Notes: generated from the sequence alone by a model not told the origin. A stretch of DNA of 64,000 nucleotides from Companilactobacillus musae (GCF_003967595.1 NZ_BIFW01000005.1:62001-126000), one strand, 5' to 3'; counted from the stretch's first letter, positions 1-10,518 are shown. Made by a program: numbers and translations.

Positions 1-1
1 T

Positions 2-448
2 GGCTTGTTAATGAAGTTTGACGTAATTCAAACAGCCATGCAGCCACTTGCTGAAAAGTTAAAGACACCAGGTTCAGTTGTAACCGCAACAATCCTTTCC
101 GGTATTGGAGTTAATATCTTTGTCGGTGAACAATACCTTTCAGTTATCCTTCCCGGTAAAGCCTTTAAGGAAACTTTTAATAAACGTGGTTTAGATAACT
201 TGGCACTAAGCCGTGTTCTTGAAGATGGTGGAACAGTAATTAATTACTTGATTCCATGGGGTGTTGCTGGAGCATTTGTGGCTAATACCTTGAATGTACC
301 AACCTTGTCATTCTTACCATTCTGTTTCTTCAGTTTGCTTTCACCAGTTCTTTCTATTATTAGTGGATTCACTGGTATTGGTTTGAAACGATTATCAAAG
401 AATGATAAATCTGATAATAATAAGGATGAAAAGTTAGCTACTGAATAA
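2..448 (+). CDS. Na+/H+ antiporter, NhaC-like, C-terminal part
   Basis: Only the last ~149 codons are present and the frame is open to the window edge, so the start lies upstream. The fragment is hydrophobic, with at least three membrane segments (near PGSVVTATILSGIGVNIF, YLIPWGVAGAFVANTL and FLPFCFFSLLSPVLSIISGF) and a charged Lys/Asp/Asn-rich cytoplasmic tail. The pattern resembles the C-terminal half of NhaC-family sodium/proton antiporters, which expel Na+ in exchange for protons at the cell membrane. Family assignment is by recognition of the segment pattern; the N-terminal half would settle it. An intrinsic terminator follows about 100 bp downstream. Confidence 0.7.
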   Translation, partial: GLLMKFDVIQTAMQPLAEKLKTPGSVVTATILSGIGVNIFVGEQYLSVILPGKAFKETFNKRGLDNLALSRVLEDGGTVINYLIPWGVAGAFVANTLNVPTLSFLPFCFFSLLSPVLSIISGFTGIGLKRLSKNDKSDNNKDEKLATE

Positions 449-545
449 AAATATAATAGGTAGAAAATATATTAAGAAATCATCGATGCTGTAAACGCTA
501 ACGATGTTGGTATCATTTAATTCGATACCTGTAACGGTTAATTTA

Positions 546-571
546 TAGAGCAGAAATGCTCTATTTTTTTT
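546..571 (+). terminator. Rho-independent terminator after the antiporter gene
   Basis: A perfect 7-bp stem (tagagca / tgctcta) with a gaaa loop is followed by eight T residues. Confidence 0.85.
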
Positions 572-581
572 GTTTTCATCA

Positions 582-610
582 TTGACAGAGGACCATTTTT
601 TGTCTAATTT
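582..610 (+). promoter_or_regulatory. Sigma-A promoter of the MacAB-like export operon
   Basis: TTGACA (582-587), a 17-bp spacer and TAATTT (605-610). It lies between the upstream terminator and the ribosome site aggga before 657. Confidence 0.6.
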
Positions 611-656
611 TAAACTGTTATGCTATTTATGATAAGCAAATTTAGGGAGATTATTT

Positions 657-1568
657 ATGAAAAAAATTAAAATTGCTGTTTGGAGTATTAATGTTATTTT
701 AATTGCCATTATTCTTTTTCTGGTCTTAGGAAACGGCTTTAAAAATAATAATAGTAAAGTTGACTATAAAACTTATACAGTTCAACGTGACAACACTAAT
801 TATTTTAATGGTATCGTGCAAGAAAAAGATAAGCAGGCTGTGAGTGATCAACCAAAAAGTGAAGATGAAACTTTGGCTTCAACTCATGTTATCAGCGGTC
901 AAAAGGTTACTAAAGGACAAGTCCTATTCACTTTCTATCGTGATATGAGCAGTGATATTACTAGTGCTAATGCTGAAATTCAACAAGCACAATTAGCTAT
1001 TCAAGCTTACAATTCATCTGAAAAATCAACAACGGATCAAATTGAATTGAGTAAGAATCAAGAACTACTAGCTCAAGCCCAAGCTAAATTGGCTAAGCTA
1101 AATAAGGCTCAAAGTAGAACAGTTGTTGCACCTATCAGTGGAACTTATTTCAAGGATGACGCTGGTAGAAGTTACATTTATGGCGCTCCAGTTATTGAAG
1201 GTAATGTTAATGAATATAGCTTAGATAAGATCAAACTTGGTGCAAATGTAACAATTATTAAGAACGATGGTACTAAGATTTCCGGTAATTATGAACAAAA
1301 GGATGCTATTCCATATAGCACTAGAAATGTTTCATACTATCATTTCCGTGTAGCTACCGAAGATAAATTACCATATGGTATGCACGTTCAAATTAAGACT
1401 GAATCAGATGGTTACAAGATTCCTGCCAAAGCAGTTTGGAAGAAAGATACAGTTTATGTTTTGAAGAATGATAAGAAGCATAAGAAACATGTAACCATGA
1501 CTAAAAAAGATCAAGATTACTATGTAATTGATGGACTTAAAGCTGGCGACAAGCTGGTCTTAAAATAA
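657..1568 (+). CDS. Membrane-fusion/adaptor protein of an ABC exporter (MacA/HlyD-like)
   Basis: 303 residues. An N-terminal membrane anchor (about residues 5-25) is followed by an extracytoplasmic region with a helical hairpin rich in Ala/Gln/Leu/Lys (about 100-150), then a short biotinyl-lipoyl-like stretch (VVAPISGTYF) and beta-rich C-terminal repeats. This is the adaptor architecture of Gram-positive MacA/YknX-type proteins, which work with a MacB-like permease. It is the first gene of a four-gene operon: the ATPase follows after 12 bp, then permease and a small membrane protein. The substrate cannot be read from sequence; peptides, lantibiotics or toxic compounds are typical of the family. 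The start is chosen from aggga 9-10 bp upstream. Confidence 0.8.
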   Translation: MKKIKIAVWSINVILIAIILFLVLGNGFKNNNSKVDYKTYTVQRDNTNYFNGIVQEKDKQAVSDQPKSEDETLASTHVISGQKVTKGQVLFTFYRDMSSDITSANAEIQQAQLAIQAYNSSEKSTTDQIELSKNQELLAQAQAKLAKLNKAQSRTVVAPISGTYFKDDAGRSYIYGAPVIEGNVNEYSLDKIKLGANVTIIKNDGTKISGNYEQKDAIPYSTRNVSYYHFRVATEDKLPYGMHVQIKTESDGYKIPAKAVWKKDTVYVLKNDKKHKKHVTMTKKDQDYYVIDGLKAGDKLVLK

Positions 1569-1580
1569 GGCGGTGAAATA

Positions 1581-2258
1581 ATGCTTAAAGTTACTAATGT
1601 AGGAAAAACTTACGGCAAATTCACTGCTTTGGAGAATATCAACCTAGAAGTTGCTGACGGCGAATTTTTGGCTATCATGGGACCTTCTGGTTCAGGTAAA
1701 TCTACGTTGATCAATATCTTAGGATTATTAGATCAAAGCTATACAGGTGAATATTTGCTGGAAGGCAAGTCTTATAAAGACGTTAATGATAATGAATTAT
1801 CACAAATTCGTGGCGACCAATTGGGATTTGTTTTTCAGAATTTCAAATTATTAACAACTTACAGTGTTTACGAAAACATTGAAATTCCACTTATCTATAG
1901 TAAAAAGGAACAAAATAAAAAACATGAGTTAGTGGCTGATGTTATTCAAAAAGTTGGTTTAGATGGAAAAGAAAAGAATTTACCTTCTGAATTATCTGGG
2001 GGACAACAGCAGCGTGTCGCAATTGCTCGGGCAATTGTTAATCGTCCAAAATTAATTATTGCGGATGAACCAACAGGTGCTTTGGATTCTAAAACAAGTA
2101 AAGAAATCATGGAGATTTTTACGAAACTAAATAAAGCTGGGACTACAATTATTATGGTTACACATGATAGTGAAGTAGCCGATTATGCTATGAGAACAGT
2201 TTATATCCGTGATGGACGTTTATATAACGATGAAAAGAGTGTGAAGAATCATGACTGA
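1581..2258 (+). CDS. ABC transporter ATP-binding protein (MacB/LolD type)
   Basis: 225 residues, normal for the family. Visible motifs are Walker A GPSGSGKST (about 34-42), signature LSGGQQQRVAIARA (about 139-152), Walker B LIIADEP followed by TGALD, and the H-loop in VTHDSE. It would hydrolyse ATP on the cytoplasmic face to drive the permease encoded next, whose start codon lies 8 bp inside this gene, indicating translational coupling. The preceding gene encodes the adaptor. The motif set with TGALDS is typical of the MacB/LolD/FtsE subgroup rather than of importers. Confidence 0.95.
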   Translation: MLKVTNVGKTYGKFTALENINLEVADGEFLAIMGPSGSGKSTLINILGLLDQSYTGEYLLEGKSYKDVNDNELSQIRGDQLGFVFQNFKLLTTYSVYENIEIPLIYSKKEQNKKHELVADVIQKVGLDGKEKNLPSELSGGQQQRVAIARAIVNRPKLIIADEPTGALDSKTSKEIMEIFTKLNKAGTTIIMVTHDSEVADYAMRTVYIRDGRLYNDEKSVKNHD

Positions 2259-3405
2259 TAAAATTTTGATCGCTCTAAAATCAATTGCTAAGAATAAAAA
2301 CCGAAACTTTTTAACAATGTTAGGAATTATCATTGGAATCGCTAGTGTTATTTGTATTTTGGCAATAGGTGATGGTTTCACACATACGGTAACTAAAGGG
2401 ATGGGTAGTCACAATGTTAAAAACAAAGTGATCCTCCAATGGGAACCGACTTCTGATTACAATACTGATGGTGGTTTTACTCAAAATGATGCTTCGGCTT
2501 TGAGTAAAGTTCCAGGTGTGGATCATGTCAAGTTAACTAGTAGTGTAGTTGAAGCTGGTGCTAAGGCTCAATATAAGACTAAGAATGTTTCGATGAGTTT
2601 GAATAAACAACCTAAGCATTTGAAACTTATCAAAGGAACTTATTTCACGATGACTGGTGCCTCAAATGGAGTTTATATCTCTGAAGATTTAGCACATAAG
2701 TTGTTTAAAGAGAATGCGATTAATCGTTTAATTTCAATTGATGGAACAGTTTTTGTCGTCCAAGGAATTTATCGAGTAAATGATATGACGGAATATCGTC
2801 CTGATGCTTATGTATCTAAGACTATTTTTAAAGAACTGTTTGCTAACCAAATTTCTAAAGATCGAGCTAAGTTGTACATTAGTTCAGATGCTAATAAAAA
2901 ACAGGTTGGCAAGACTGCAGTTAAAAGAATGAAAAAAATGGGCGAACAAAAGAATACTGGTCGATATGTAGTATCTAATCCCGATCAGATCAGTAAGCAA
3001 TTCACTAAAATTATGAATGATATTACTTACTTCATTGCCTTTATTGCGGGTATTTCACTATTGATTGCCGGTATTGGTGTTATGAATGTTATGTACATTA
3101 CTGTTTCAGAGCGTCGTAAAGAAATTGGAATTCGTCGAGCTTTTGGAGCAACGTCGAGTGATATTCGGAATCAGTTCTTAATTGAGAGTGTTGTATTGTG
3201 TGTTATCGGTGGAATTATAGGAATTATCTTCGGATACCTCTTTGTTTCTATCATCAATGCCTTCTTACCATTTAAGGCCGTCATAACGCCGTATGCAATT
3301 ATCTTGTCATTGTCAGTTTCAACTGCAGTTGGATTGATTTTTGGATTTATTCCGTCCAATAAAGCTGCCAAATCTGAATTAGTTGGATTGTTGAAGGAAG
3401 AATAG
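2251..3405 (+). CDS. ABC transporter permease (MacB_PCD + FtsX domains)
   Basis: 384 residues. One membrane segment near the N-terminus (about 20-42), a large extracytoplasmic MacB-periplasmic-core-type domain (about 45-240), then three membrane helices forming an FtsX domain, with the typical VMYITVSERRKEIGIRRA stretch after the second helix. Overlaps the ATPase gene by 8 bp. With the adaptor at 657 it forms a tripartite-like exporter reduced to one membrane. Mechanotransmission by MacB-type proteins is known for the family; the substrate here is unknown. Confidence 0.9.
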   Translation: MTDKILIALKSIAKNKNRNFLTMLGIIIGIASVICILAIGDGFTHTVTKGMGSHNVKNKVILQWEPTSDYNTDGGFTQNDASALSKVPGVDHVKLTSSVVEAGAKAQYKTKNVSMSLNKQPKHLKLIKGTYFTMTGASNGVYISEDLAHKLFKENAINRLISIDGTVFVVQGIYRVNDMTEYRPDAYVSKTIFKELFANQISKDRAKLYISSDANKKQVGKTAVKRMKKMGEQKNTGRYVVSNPDQISKQFTKIMNDITYFIAFIAGISLLIAGIGVMNVMYITVSERRKEIGIRRAFGATSSDIRNQFLIESVVLCVIGGIIGIIFGYLFVSIINAFLPFKAVITPYAIILSLSVSTAVGLIFGFIPSNKAAKSELVGLLKEE

Positions 3406-3413
3406 GGGAAAAT

Positions 3414-3866
3414 ATGAAAAATTTATATAAAATAGATAAACTTTCTGTCTTTGGAGTGTTTTTGATTAGCATTTTCATGACAGTTATTGAAATGATCGTA
3501 TCTGATCCCAATGTTGCTAGCATGCCACAAATGGGTAAATGGTTGAAATTATTGATTTATGTAGTCGGAGCCTTGATTTCTTTTGGAATAGGTTATTGGC
3601 TTTATACATTGTTGTTGAGAAACAATGATAACTATAAGAACAAATTAATCATTAATATGGCCATCGGTTTAACAATCGTAGCTTTGTTGATTACAGTTAT
3701 TTATTTGATTGCCGGTAAAACAGATATTTGGGTAAACGGAATCGCTGGCTTTATTGGTTTTGGTACTCTAGCAGGACTTAATTGGAAATTCTTAGATGTA
3801 CCACAATCTGATAAGATTAAAATTAGTGTTTTAACAGGTATTTGGTTCGTACTATCATTATTTTAA
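3414..3866 (+). CDS. Small multi-spanning membrane protein of the exporter operon
   Basis: 150 residues with about five hydrophobic segments and few charged residues between them. I do not recognise a family. It starts 8 bp after the permease gene with a gggga ribosome site and is followed by a long hairpin terminator, so it belongs to the same operon. It might be an accessory or immunity-like subunit of the exporter; that is inference from position only. Confidence 0.7.
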   Translation: MKNLYKIDKLSVFGVFLISIFMTVIEMIVSDPNVASMPQMGKWLKLLIYVVGALISFGIGYWLYTLLLRNNDNYKNKLIINMAIGLTIVALLITVIYLIAGKTDIWVNGIAGFIGFGTLAGLNWKFLDVPQSDKIKISVLTGIWFVLSLF

Positions 3867-3891
3867 TTTTTAGATCTTAGATATAAAAAGG

Positions 3892-3965
3892 GACAGTATC
3901 CTTTAAGAAATTCAGATGTATATTTTTATACTTAGAATTTTTCTTAATAGATACTGTCTTTTATT
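3892..3965 (+). terminator. Long hairpin terminator, CTATTAAG-family copy a
   Basis: Arms gacagtatc (3892-3900) and gatactgtc (3950-3958) enclose a paired ctttaagaaattc / gaatttttcttaatag region, followed by a T-rich tail. It shares its core and the upstream flank 'tagatataaaaa' with copies at 13145, 29775, 33997, 43734 and 62898. Confidence 0.8.
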
Positions 3966-4007
3966 TTGGAGTAAAATTAATGTAAATTGCTGATCGGAGA
4001 TAAGACT

Positions 4008-4496
4008 ATGAGTCCTTATGAACAAGTAAAAGCAGAGTTAGACAAATTGAATATTTCTTTTGATATAGTAGAGCATCCAGCGGTTTATACTACTGAAAAG
4101 GCTGATGAATATATCAAGGGAAAAGTTGGTATTAGGACCAAATCACTTTTTTTGACTGATAGGAAAAAACATAATTTTTATTTGGTTTTCATGGATGATG
4201 ATAAGCGTTTGGACATGAAACATTTTGCAGAAATAGTAGGACAGAAACATGTCAAATTCGCTTCTGAGGCTAGTCTGATGGAAAAATTGGGCTTGAAACC
4301 GGGTTTTGTTTCTATTTTTGGTTTACTCAATAATAAGGATCATGATGTACAAGTTTATTTTGAAAAGGATATTGTGGGAGATATTCCACTTACTTTTCAT
4401 CCAAACGATAATACTAAGACACTTTTTGTAGGGATGAATGATTTGATCAAATTTTTGTATGATTTAGGATATGAGTATCAAATTATAGAAATGTAA
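4008..4496 (+). CDS. Prolyl-tRNA editing protein, PrdX/ProXp-ala-like (YbaK domain)
   Basis: 162 residues from the ATG at 4008, preceded by cggaga; a TTG at 3987 has no ribosome site. The fold signature is the YbaK/EbsC deacylase type: EHPAVYTTEKADEY near the N-terminus, KSLFLTDRKKHNFYLV and KHVKFASEASLMEKLGLKPGF in the middle. PrdX proteins hydrolyse Ala-tRNA(Pro) in trans, correcting prolyl-tRNA synthetase mistakes in the cytoplasm. The next gene follows after 19 bp, so they may be co-transcribed, although no functional link is obvious. Family call is confident; exact tRNA substrate is inferred. Confidence 0.85.
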   Translation: MSPYEQVKAELDKLNISFDIVEHPAVYTTEKADEYIKGKVGIRTKSLFLTDRKKHNFYLVFMDDDKRLDMKHFAEIVGQKHVKFASEASLMEKLGLKPGFVSIFGLLNNKDHDVQVYFEKDIVGDIPLTFHPNDNTKTLFVGMNDLIKFLYDLGYEYQIIEM

Positions 4497-4515
4497 TTAC
4501 TAAACAGGAGGGTTA

Positions 4516-6213
4516 ATGATGAATAATAAGAAGATCGTTGTTGTAGGTGGTGTTGGCGGTGGAGCTTCTGCTGCAGCTAGAGCACGTAGATTGGATGAGT
4601 CGGCTAAAATTAAGATGTTTGAAAAAGGACCTGATGTTTCATTTTCAAATTGTTCTTTGCCATATCATTTAAGTGGTCTGATTCCAGATGCGGACAGTAT
4701 TATTTTAAAAACTCCTAAGCAGTTTAAGGACCAATATAGAATTGATGCTGAAGTTAATTCTGAGGTTATTGATGTTGATTCTGAACAAAAATTGGTAACA
4801 GTTCAAGATACTCAAACTGGTGAAAAAAGACAAGTTCCCTATGATCAATTGATTTTATCACCTGGAGCCAAACCAATTCTGCCTAAATCAATTCAAGGTA
4901 TAAGTAATACCAATGTATTTTCAGTTAGAAATGTAGTTGATATTAAAAAAATTCAAAAATATTTGGAAGAGAATCACGTTAAAGACGTAGCTGTTATTGG
5001 CGGTGGTTTTATTGGCCTAGAAGTTTGTGAGAATCTAGTTCAATCAGGAAGAAATGTAGCTGTCGTTGAGGCTGCAAGCCATGTTTTGAGTACGATCGAC
5101 GATGACTTCGCACAGTTAGTTCATAAGAATTTATATGATCATGGAGTTCAAGTCGTTTTGAATGATCCATTAGTAAAAATTTCAGATGATCAGATTCAGT
5201 TAGCTTCAGGGAAAAAGATTCCTTCGCAAGCGGTTATCATGGCTATAGGTGTAAGTCCAGATACCAAATTGGCACAAAAAATTGGTTGTAAATTGGGAAT
5301 AACTGGCAGTATAGCGGTTGATCAGCATTATGAAACTTCGATTCCCGATATTTATGCAGTTGGTGATGCAATAGAGGTAACCAATAAGTTAACCCGTAAA
5401 AAAACACGTTTAGCCTTGGCTTTTCCTGCACAAATGGAAGCTCGAGATGCAGTCGATCATATTTATGGAAGGTCAGTCAGAAATAGGGGCGTAATTGGAT
5501 CACAAGTGATACATTTATTCGATTTGAATGTTGCTTCAACTGGTTTAACAGAAGATGCTTGTGATAAAAATGAAATTGAACACCGTTCTGTCACCGTTAT
5601 ACCTCAGAACCGCGTTAGTGTAATGCCAGAAACGTCGCCAATCTTTTTGAAGTTAATTTTTGGTTATCCTAGTGGTGAAATACTTGGCGCACAAGCAATT
5701 GGAAAGTCAGATGTGGATAAGCAAATTGATATTATTGCTACTTTAATTTCTATGCATGGTCACGTTGAAGATTTGACCCATTTGGAATTATGTTATTCTC
5801 CATGGTTTAGTACGGCCAAGAATGCAGTTAATATTGTTGGTTTAGTGGCTGATAATATTTTGAATGATGAGTATCGCCAAATCTCTATAACTAAAGTAAG
5901 AGATTTGGTTGAAAATGGAGCTTTTATTATTGATGCTAGAGAACCTTCTGAATATGCTGCAGGTCATATTACAACTTCAACCAATATACCATTAAGCCAG
6001 TTTCGTGATAGATTGGATGAAATTCCTACCGATCGACCTGTTTATGTCCATTGTCAATCAAGTCAACGCAGTTACAACATGGTGCGAGCATTGGGTAATT
6101 TGGGATATAAAAATATTACTAATATTTCTGGATCTTATGCTGAATTGCGTGAATATGAATATTTCAAAGATAAGACTACTGATCGACAACCTATTATTAC
6201 TGATGATTTATAA
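4516..6213 (+). CDS. CoA-disulfide reductase with C-terminal rhodanese domain
   Basis: 565 residues. An N-terminal FAD motif (GGVGGGASAAARARR) is followed by the single redox cysteine Cys46 in SFSNCSLPYHL, the signature of CoA-disulfide/NADH-peroxidase-type reductases. An NAD(P) motif VIGGGFIGLEVCE, the FAD-binding IYAVGDA, the dimerisation domain, and a C-terminal rhodanese module (about 455-555) with putative active Cys513 in VHCQSSQRSY complete it. Known CoADR-rhodanese fusions reduce CoA disulfide, CoA-persulfide or polysulfide using NAD(P)H. Low-molecular-weight thiol redox or sulfane-sulfur handling is the likely role. Ribosome site aggagg at 4506; Met at 4516 or 4519 are both possible. 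Confidence 0.85.
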   Translation: MMNNKKIVVVGGVGGGASAAARARRLDESAKIKMFEKGPDVSFSNCSLPYHLSGLIPDADSIILKTPKQFKDQYRIDAEVNSEVIDVDSEQKLVTVQDTQTGEKRQVPYDQLILSPGAKPILPKSIQGISNTNVFSVRNVVDIKKIQKYLEENHVKDVAVIGGGFIGLEVCENLVQSGRNVAVVEAASHVLSTIDDDFAQLVHKNLYDHGVQVVLNDPLVKISDDQIQLASGKKIPSQAVIMAIGVSPDTKLAQKIGCKLGITGSIAVDQHYETSIPDIYAVGDAIEVTNKLTRKKTRLALAFPAQMEARDAVDHIYGRSVRNRGVIGSQVIHLFDLNVASTGLTEDACDKNEIEHRSVTVIPQNRVSVMPETSPIFLKLIFGYPSGEILGAQAIGKSDVDKQIDIIATLISMHGHVEDLTHLELCYSPWFSTAKNAVNIVGLVADNILNDEYRQISITKVRDLVENGAFIIDAREPSEYAAGHITTSTNIPLSQFRDRLDEIPTDRPVYVHCQSSQRSYNMVRALGNLGYKNITNISGSYAELREYEYFKDKTTDRQPIITDDL

Positions 6214-6266
6214 TTAATTATTTAATCTAATTTAAATTCTAAGTGAATTTCTTTTCTCATATATCC

Positions 6267-6295
6267 TTGATAAATAAAATCGTTAATCATATAAA
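6267..6295 (+). promoter_or_regulatory. Sigma-A promoter before the secreted protein gene at 6355
   Basis: TTGATA (6267-6272), 17-bp spacer, TATAAA (6290-6295). The ribosome site gaggaga precedes the ATG at 6355. Confidence 0.5.
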
Positions 6296-6354
6296 ATAAT
6301 CGCGGTACAACAACGATTCAACACGTGCGATAATGTCAATCGAGGAGAATTGCG

Positions 6355-7125
6355 ATGAGAAAAACACTAATGATTTTTTTAGGTTTATTAGTATTTATAT
6401 TGCCGCTATCTGCGTACAGCGTTAGTGTGCTAAAAAGCTCAACAATTCATCAAGAACAGACTAATAGTGATCATAGTTCTAATAAAATAATTAGAAAAAA
6501 CCAGCTTAATTGGCAAAAACAAACTGCTAAAGTTGATGTAATTGAAAGTGATGAATTGACTAAGAATGAGTTTGTAGCAACCTCAATGGATCAATTAAAG
6601 AATCATAGTAAGTCAGTTATTAAGGGTCAAGTTTATAATCTTCAAAAGATGGTAAGTCCTAAAAATATGGTTTATACCAAAGCAACTATTCATATTGATA
6701 AAGTACTTAGTGGCGATCATTCATTACAAGGACAAAGTGTCTACATAGCCTTGGCTGGTGGTCTGGTTTCATTTAACCATTGGTATGCAAATATGAATCA
6801 CCAAAAAGATGATGATCGTGAAATATTAGTAAATAATGAAGAAGCTCCATTACCCAAAATTGGTTCACAAATAATAACTGGATTGGTTCCCAATCCAATT
6901 GATGAATCATCAGATTATAACGCCTCTTTGAAGCAGAGTGGCTTTACGATTAATAATTCCTATGCGGTTGATAATTTACAGTATAATTTTTGGATAAAAA
7001 ATAAAAATCAAAAGAAATTCGTTTTGAATAATCCACAAATAAAGAAAAAATCAGCTAAGAATAGTGATTTGACCAGGGAATTAGATAAGTTAACAACCGA
7101 GATTAATAAAAAATACAACAAATAA
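6355..7125 (+). CDS. Membrane-anchored or secreted protein of unknown function
   Basis: 256 residues. The first ~25 residues form a signal/anchor segment (Lys-rich start, then FLGLLVFILPLSAYSVSVL). The rest is hydrophilic and rich in Asn, Lys and Ser, with beta-strand-like stretches such as KSVIKGQVYNLQKM and YTKATIHIDKVLSG; this middle part recalls small extracellular beta-barrel proteins but no family is recognised. It has its own promoter and terminator, so it is monocistronic. Confidence 0.6.
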   Translation: MRKTLMIFLGLLVFILPLSAYSVSVLKSSTIHQEQTNSDHSSNKIIRKNQLNWQKQTAKVDVIESDELTKNEFVATSMDQLKNHSKSVIKGQVYNLQKMVSPKNMVYTKATIHIDKVLSGDHSLQGQSVYIALAGGLVSFNHWYANMNHQKDDDREILVNNEEAPLPKIGSQIITGLVPNPIDESSDYNASLKQSGFTINNSYAVDNLQYNFWIKNKNQKKFVLNNPQIKKKSAKNSDLTRELDKLTTEINKKYNK

Positions 7126-7182
7126 CACCTATAAAAGCTTTTGATATACGTATATATATCAAATCCCTTATAGGTGTTATTT
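7124..7182. terminator. Bidirectional long hairpin between convergent genes
   Basis: Arms aacacctataa (7124-7134) and ttataggtgtt (7168-7178) enclose an inner ttgatata/tatatcaa hairpin; T-rich on the plus side. Outer arms resemble copy e of the CTATTAAG hairpin family at 43734. It separates convergent genes. Confidence 0.7.
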
Positions 7183-7194
7183 ATTTTGTATGAT

Positions 7195-8889
7195 TTAATT
7201 ATTCATTAATTCGTTTAATAGTTCCTTGGCAGATTCATGTAGGCTGTCTTTTGACTTATCATAACCCAAGTGAGTATAGATTTCACCGACGTAAACCTTA
7301 TCTTGATAGAGTTTGTTAAAGACTTTATCAATGATGGGACGAGTTTTTTCTTCTTCTTGTACGGGTCCAAATGGATTAGCAAAGAAGGTTGTACTCATAC
7401 CAACTTCATCAGTTGTACCGAGGGCTTTACGCTTACCAGCGATGAAAGTAGCTTTAGCATGATCTTCATCAGGGAATTGATGTAAACCGATTTCGGCATC
7501 ATAGTTGTTTGCATAAACCCACATGTCGATTGAATGATGTTCTACCACGTGTTTGTAGGTATTAGCAGGCAAAATTACACGAGCATTCTTCAATTCAGGA
7601 TTCAAGTAGATACCACGATCCATATTGTTGAAAGCAACTGAACTGCTCAAATCATCCAAACGAACGAAGGCACCAGTTTCAGTACCTTGAGCATAGACAT
7701 TGCCTTCTTCATCAAAGGCAAAGCTACCCATATCATCAAAAATGGTTTCGATATTGATAATTTTATCATCGGCAATTTCTTGTAATGCTTCAATTGATTC
7801 AGATTTTCCGGCACCGGAATCACCAAAGAAAACAACTGACTTAGTTTTTCCGTTAGAGAAGCTGATCTTAACCATAGAACCATGAATTGGTAGACGATTT
7901 TCGTAAATCATATGTAAGTTGTGAACTGTTAGGCACATTTTCTTCATATAACCGAAGTAAGTAGTCTTGTCGTTGTAAGGAACCTCGCCGACCCAGATAT
8001 CGTTTTCTTCGTCATGATAATAGTGACTAACATCACCTTCAGTTTCTTTTAAACCAAAGAGAATAATCTCATCTGGCTTCTTACCGGCAACGTCCTTTTC
8101 AGTAGCAACTTCAAATAAGTTAGCTAGAGCGATTCCACTGACAAAGTAGTCACGATGGAAATAGATAAAGGCTAAACTTTCACCAATTTTAGCAGGGAAA
8201 CAGTACCAATCATTTTGATCGCCATCGAATTTGTCGATAGGATTATCAGGAACAGCACTGAAGACACCTTCACGTTTATTACTCTTAGTGTGCATCATCA
8301 TTGGTGGGCGCAACATGATTGTGTCCAAGAAACGGATGCTTTCAAGAGCTTGATATTTTTTAGGAGCGTTCCAATTAATAGATTGTGTTAGGACGCAGGC
8401 ATTAGTACCAGCATTGATTTGACGATAAGTTTTGTTAGTGAAACCTTGGAGTTTTTCTTCAATAGCACGATAAAGATGAATAACGACTTCATTGAAACGG
8501 TTGTCGATATTCATAAAGTTACCTTTGACAATGGCACTGCTATGTTTATTGATTAGAGAAACTCTAAAATATGAGCGGTAGTATGAGTAGAAGTCTTCAA
8601 TACTTTTGAGGATCTGTTCATTACCGTATTTTTCATATGTAGGTTTGTCATCAATTAAAATTGCCTTCAAAATATTGATGTAGGTATCGACGTCCAAACC
8701 TTCAACTTTGTTGGTTACAGCGAGTTGGCTTTCCTTTAAATAAAGGTCGACTAAGTTGTGGAAACCTTTACTGTTGGTTAACTGGAAGATATCTTGGATA
8801 TATTCCTCATTGTAGTTAATGACAGCAACTGATCGATTGGGATTGATATAAAATGCTTTTGATTCGATAGCTTGTATTGATTTCGACAT
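7195..8889 (-). CDS. PEP-carboxykinase-like / HPr-kinase-like P-loop protein
   Basis: 564 residues, close to ATP-dependent PEP carboxykinase length (~530). A P-loop in the form FFGDSGAGKSES (about residues 353-364) is typical of the PEPCK/HprK superfamily; flanking segments PIHGSMVKI and IFDDMGSFAFDEEG look like the nucleotide and metal-binding parts. The N-terminal 250 residues do not show recognisable oxaloacetate-binding motifs, so it may be a divergent kinase rather than a gluconeogenic enzyme. Monocistronic, with ribosome site aaaggagaa. Lactobacilli are often annotated with this protein as PEPCK; I regard that as unproven. Confidence 0.6.
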   Translation of the reverse strand: MSKSIQAIESKAFYINPNRSVAVINYNEEYIQDIFQLTNSKGFHNLVDLYLKESQLAVTNKVEGLDVDTYINILKAILIDDKPTYEKYGNEQILKSIEDFYSYYRSYFRVSLINKHSSAIVKGNFMNIDNRFNEVVIHLYRAIEEKLQGFTNKTYRQINAGTNACVLTQSINWNAPKKYQALESIRFLDTIMLRPPMMMHTKSNKREGVFSAVPDNPIDKFDGDQNDWYCFPAKIGESLAFIYFHRDYFVSGIALANLFEVATEKDVAGKKPDEIILFGLKETEGDVSHYYHDEENDIWVGEVPYNDKTTYFGYMKKMCLTVHNLHMIYENRLPIHGSMVKISFSNGKTKSVVFFGDSGAGKSESIEALQEIADDKIINIETIFDDMGSFAFDEEGNVYAQGTETGAFVRLDDLSSSVAFNNMDRGIYLNPELKNARVILPANTYKHVVEHHSIDMWVYANNYDAEIGLHQFPDEDHAKATFIAGKRKALGTTDEVGMSTTFFANPFGPVQEEEKTRPIIDKVFNKLYQDKVYVGEIYTHLGYDKSKDSLHESAKELLNELMNN

Positions 8890-9176
8890 ACGTTAAAGTT
8901 CTCCTTTCAAATGTGAGCTTATTAAACAGTTTATAGCATTTTTCAGTAAACTGGTAGACTAAATTAAAAATAATTTAATGCTAGCAAAATTAAAAATGCC
9001 TACAAAGCTTAGATATCAGCTTTCAAGAACAATAATTTTAAATATTTTAAGTTAAAAAATTATTTTATTAAATTGTTTATAATTTTATTGAAAGGACTCT
9101 TTTTTACAGAAAAACACGAACTATTTATATGAAAAGAGAAATTTTAAAACATGTTTGTGGATTCTCCTATGACTAA

Positions 9177-10488
<1,312 letters not shown>

Positions 10489-10518
10489 TGTCCAGACCTC
10501 CTAGTAATTGATGAGTTG

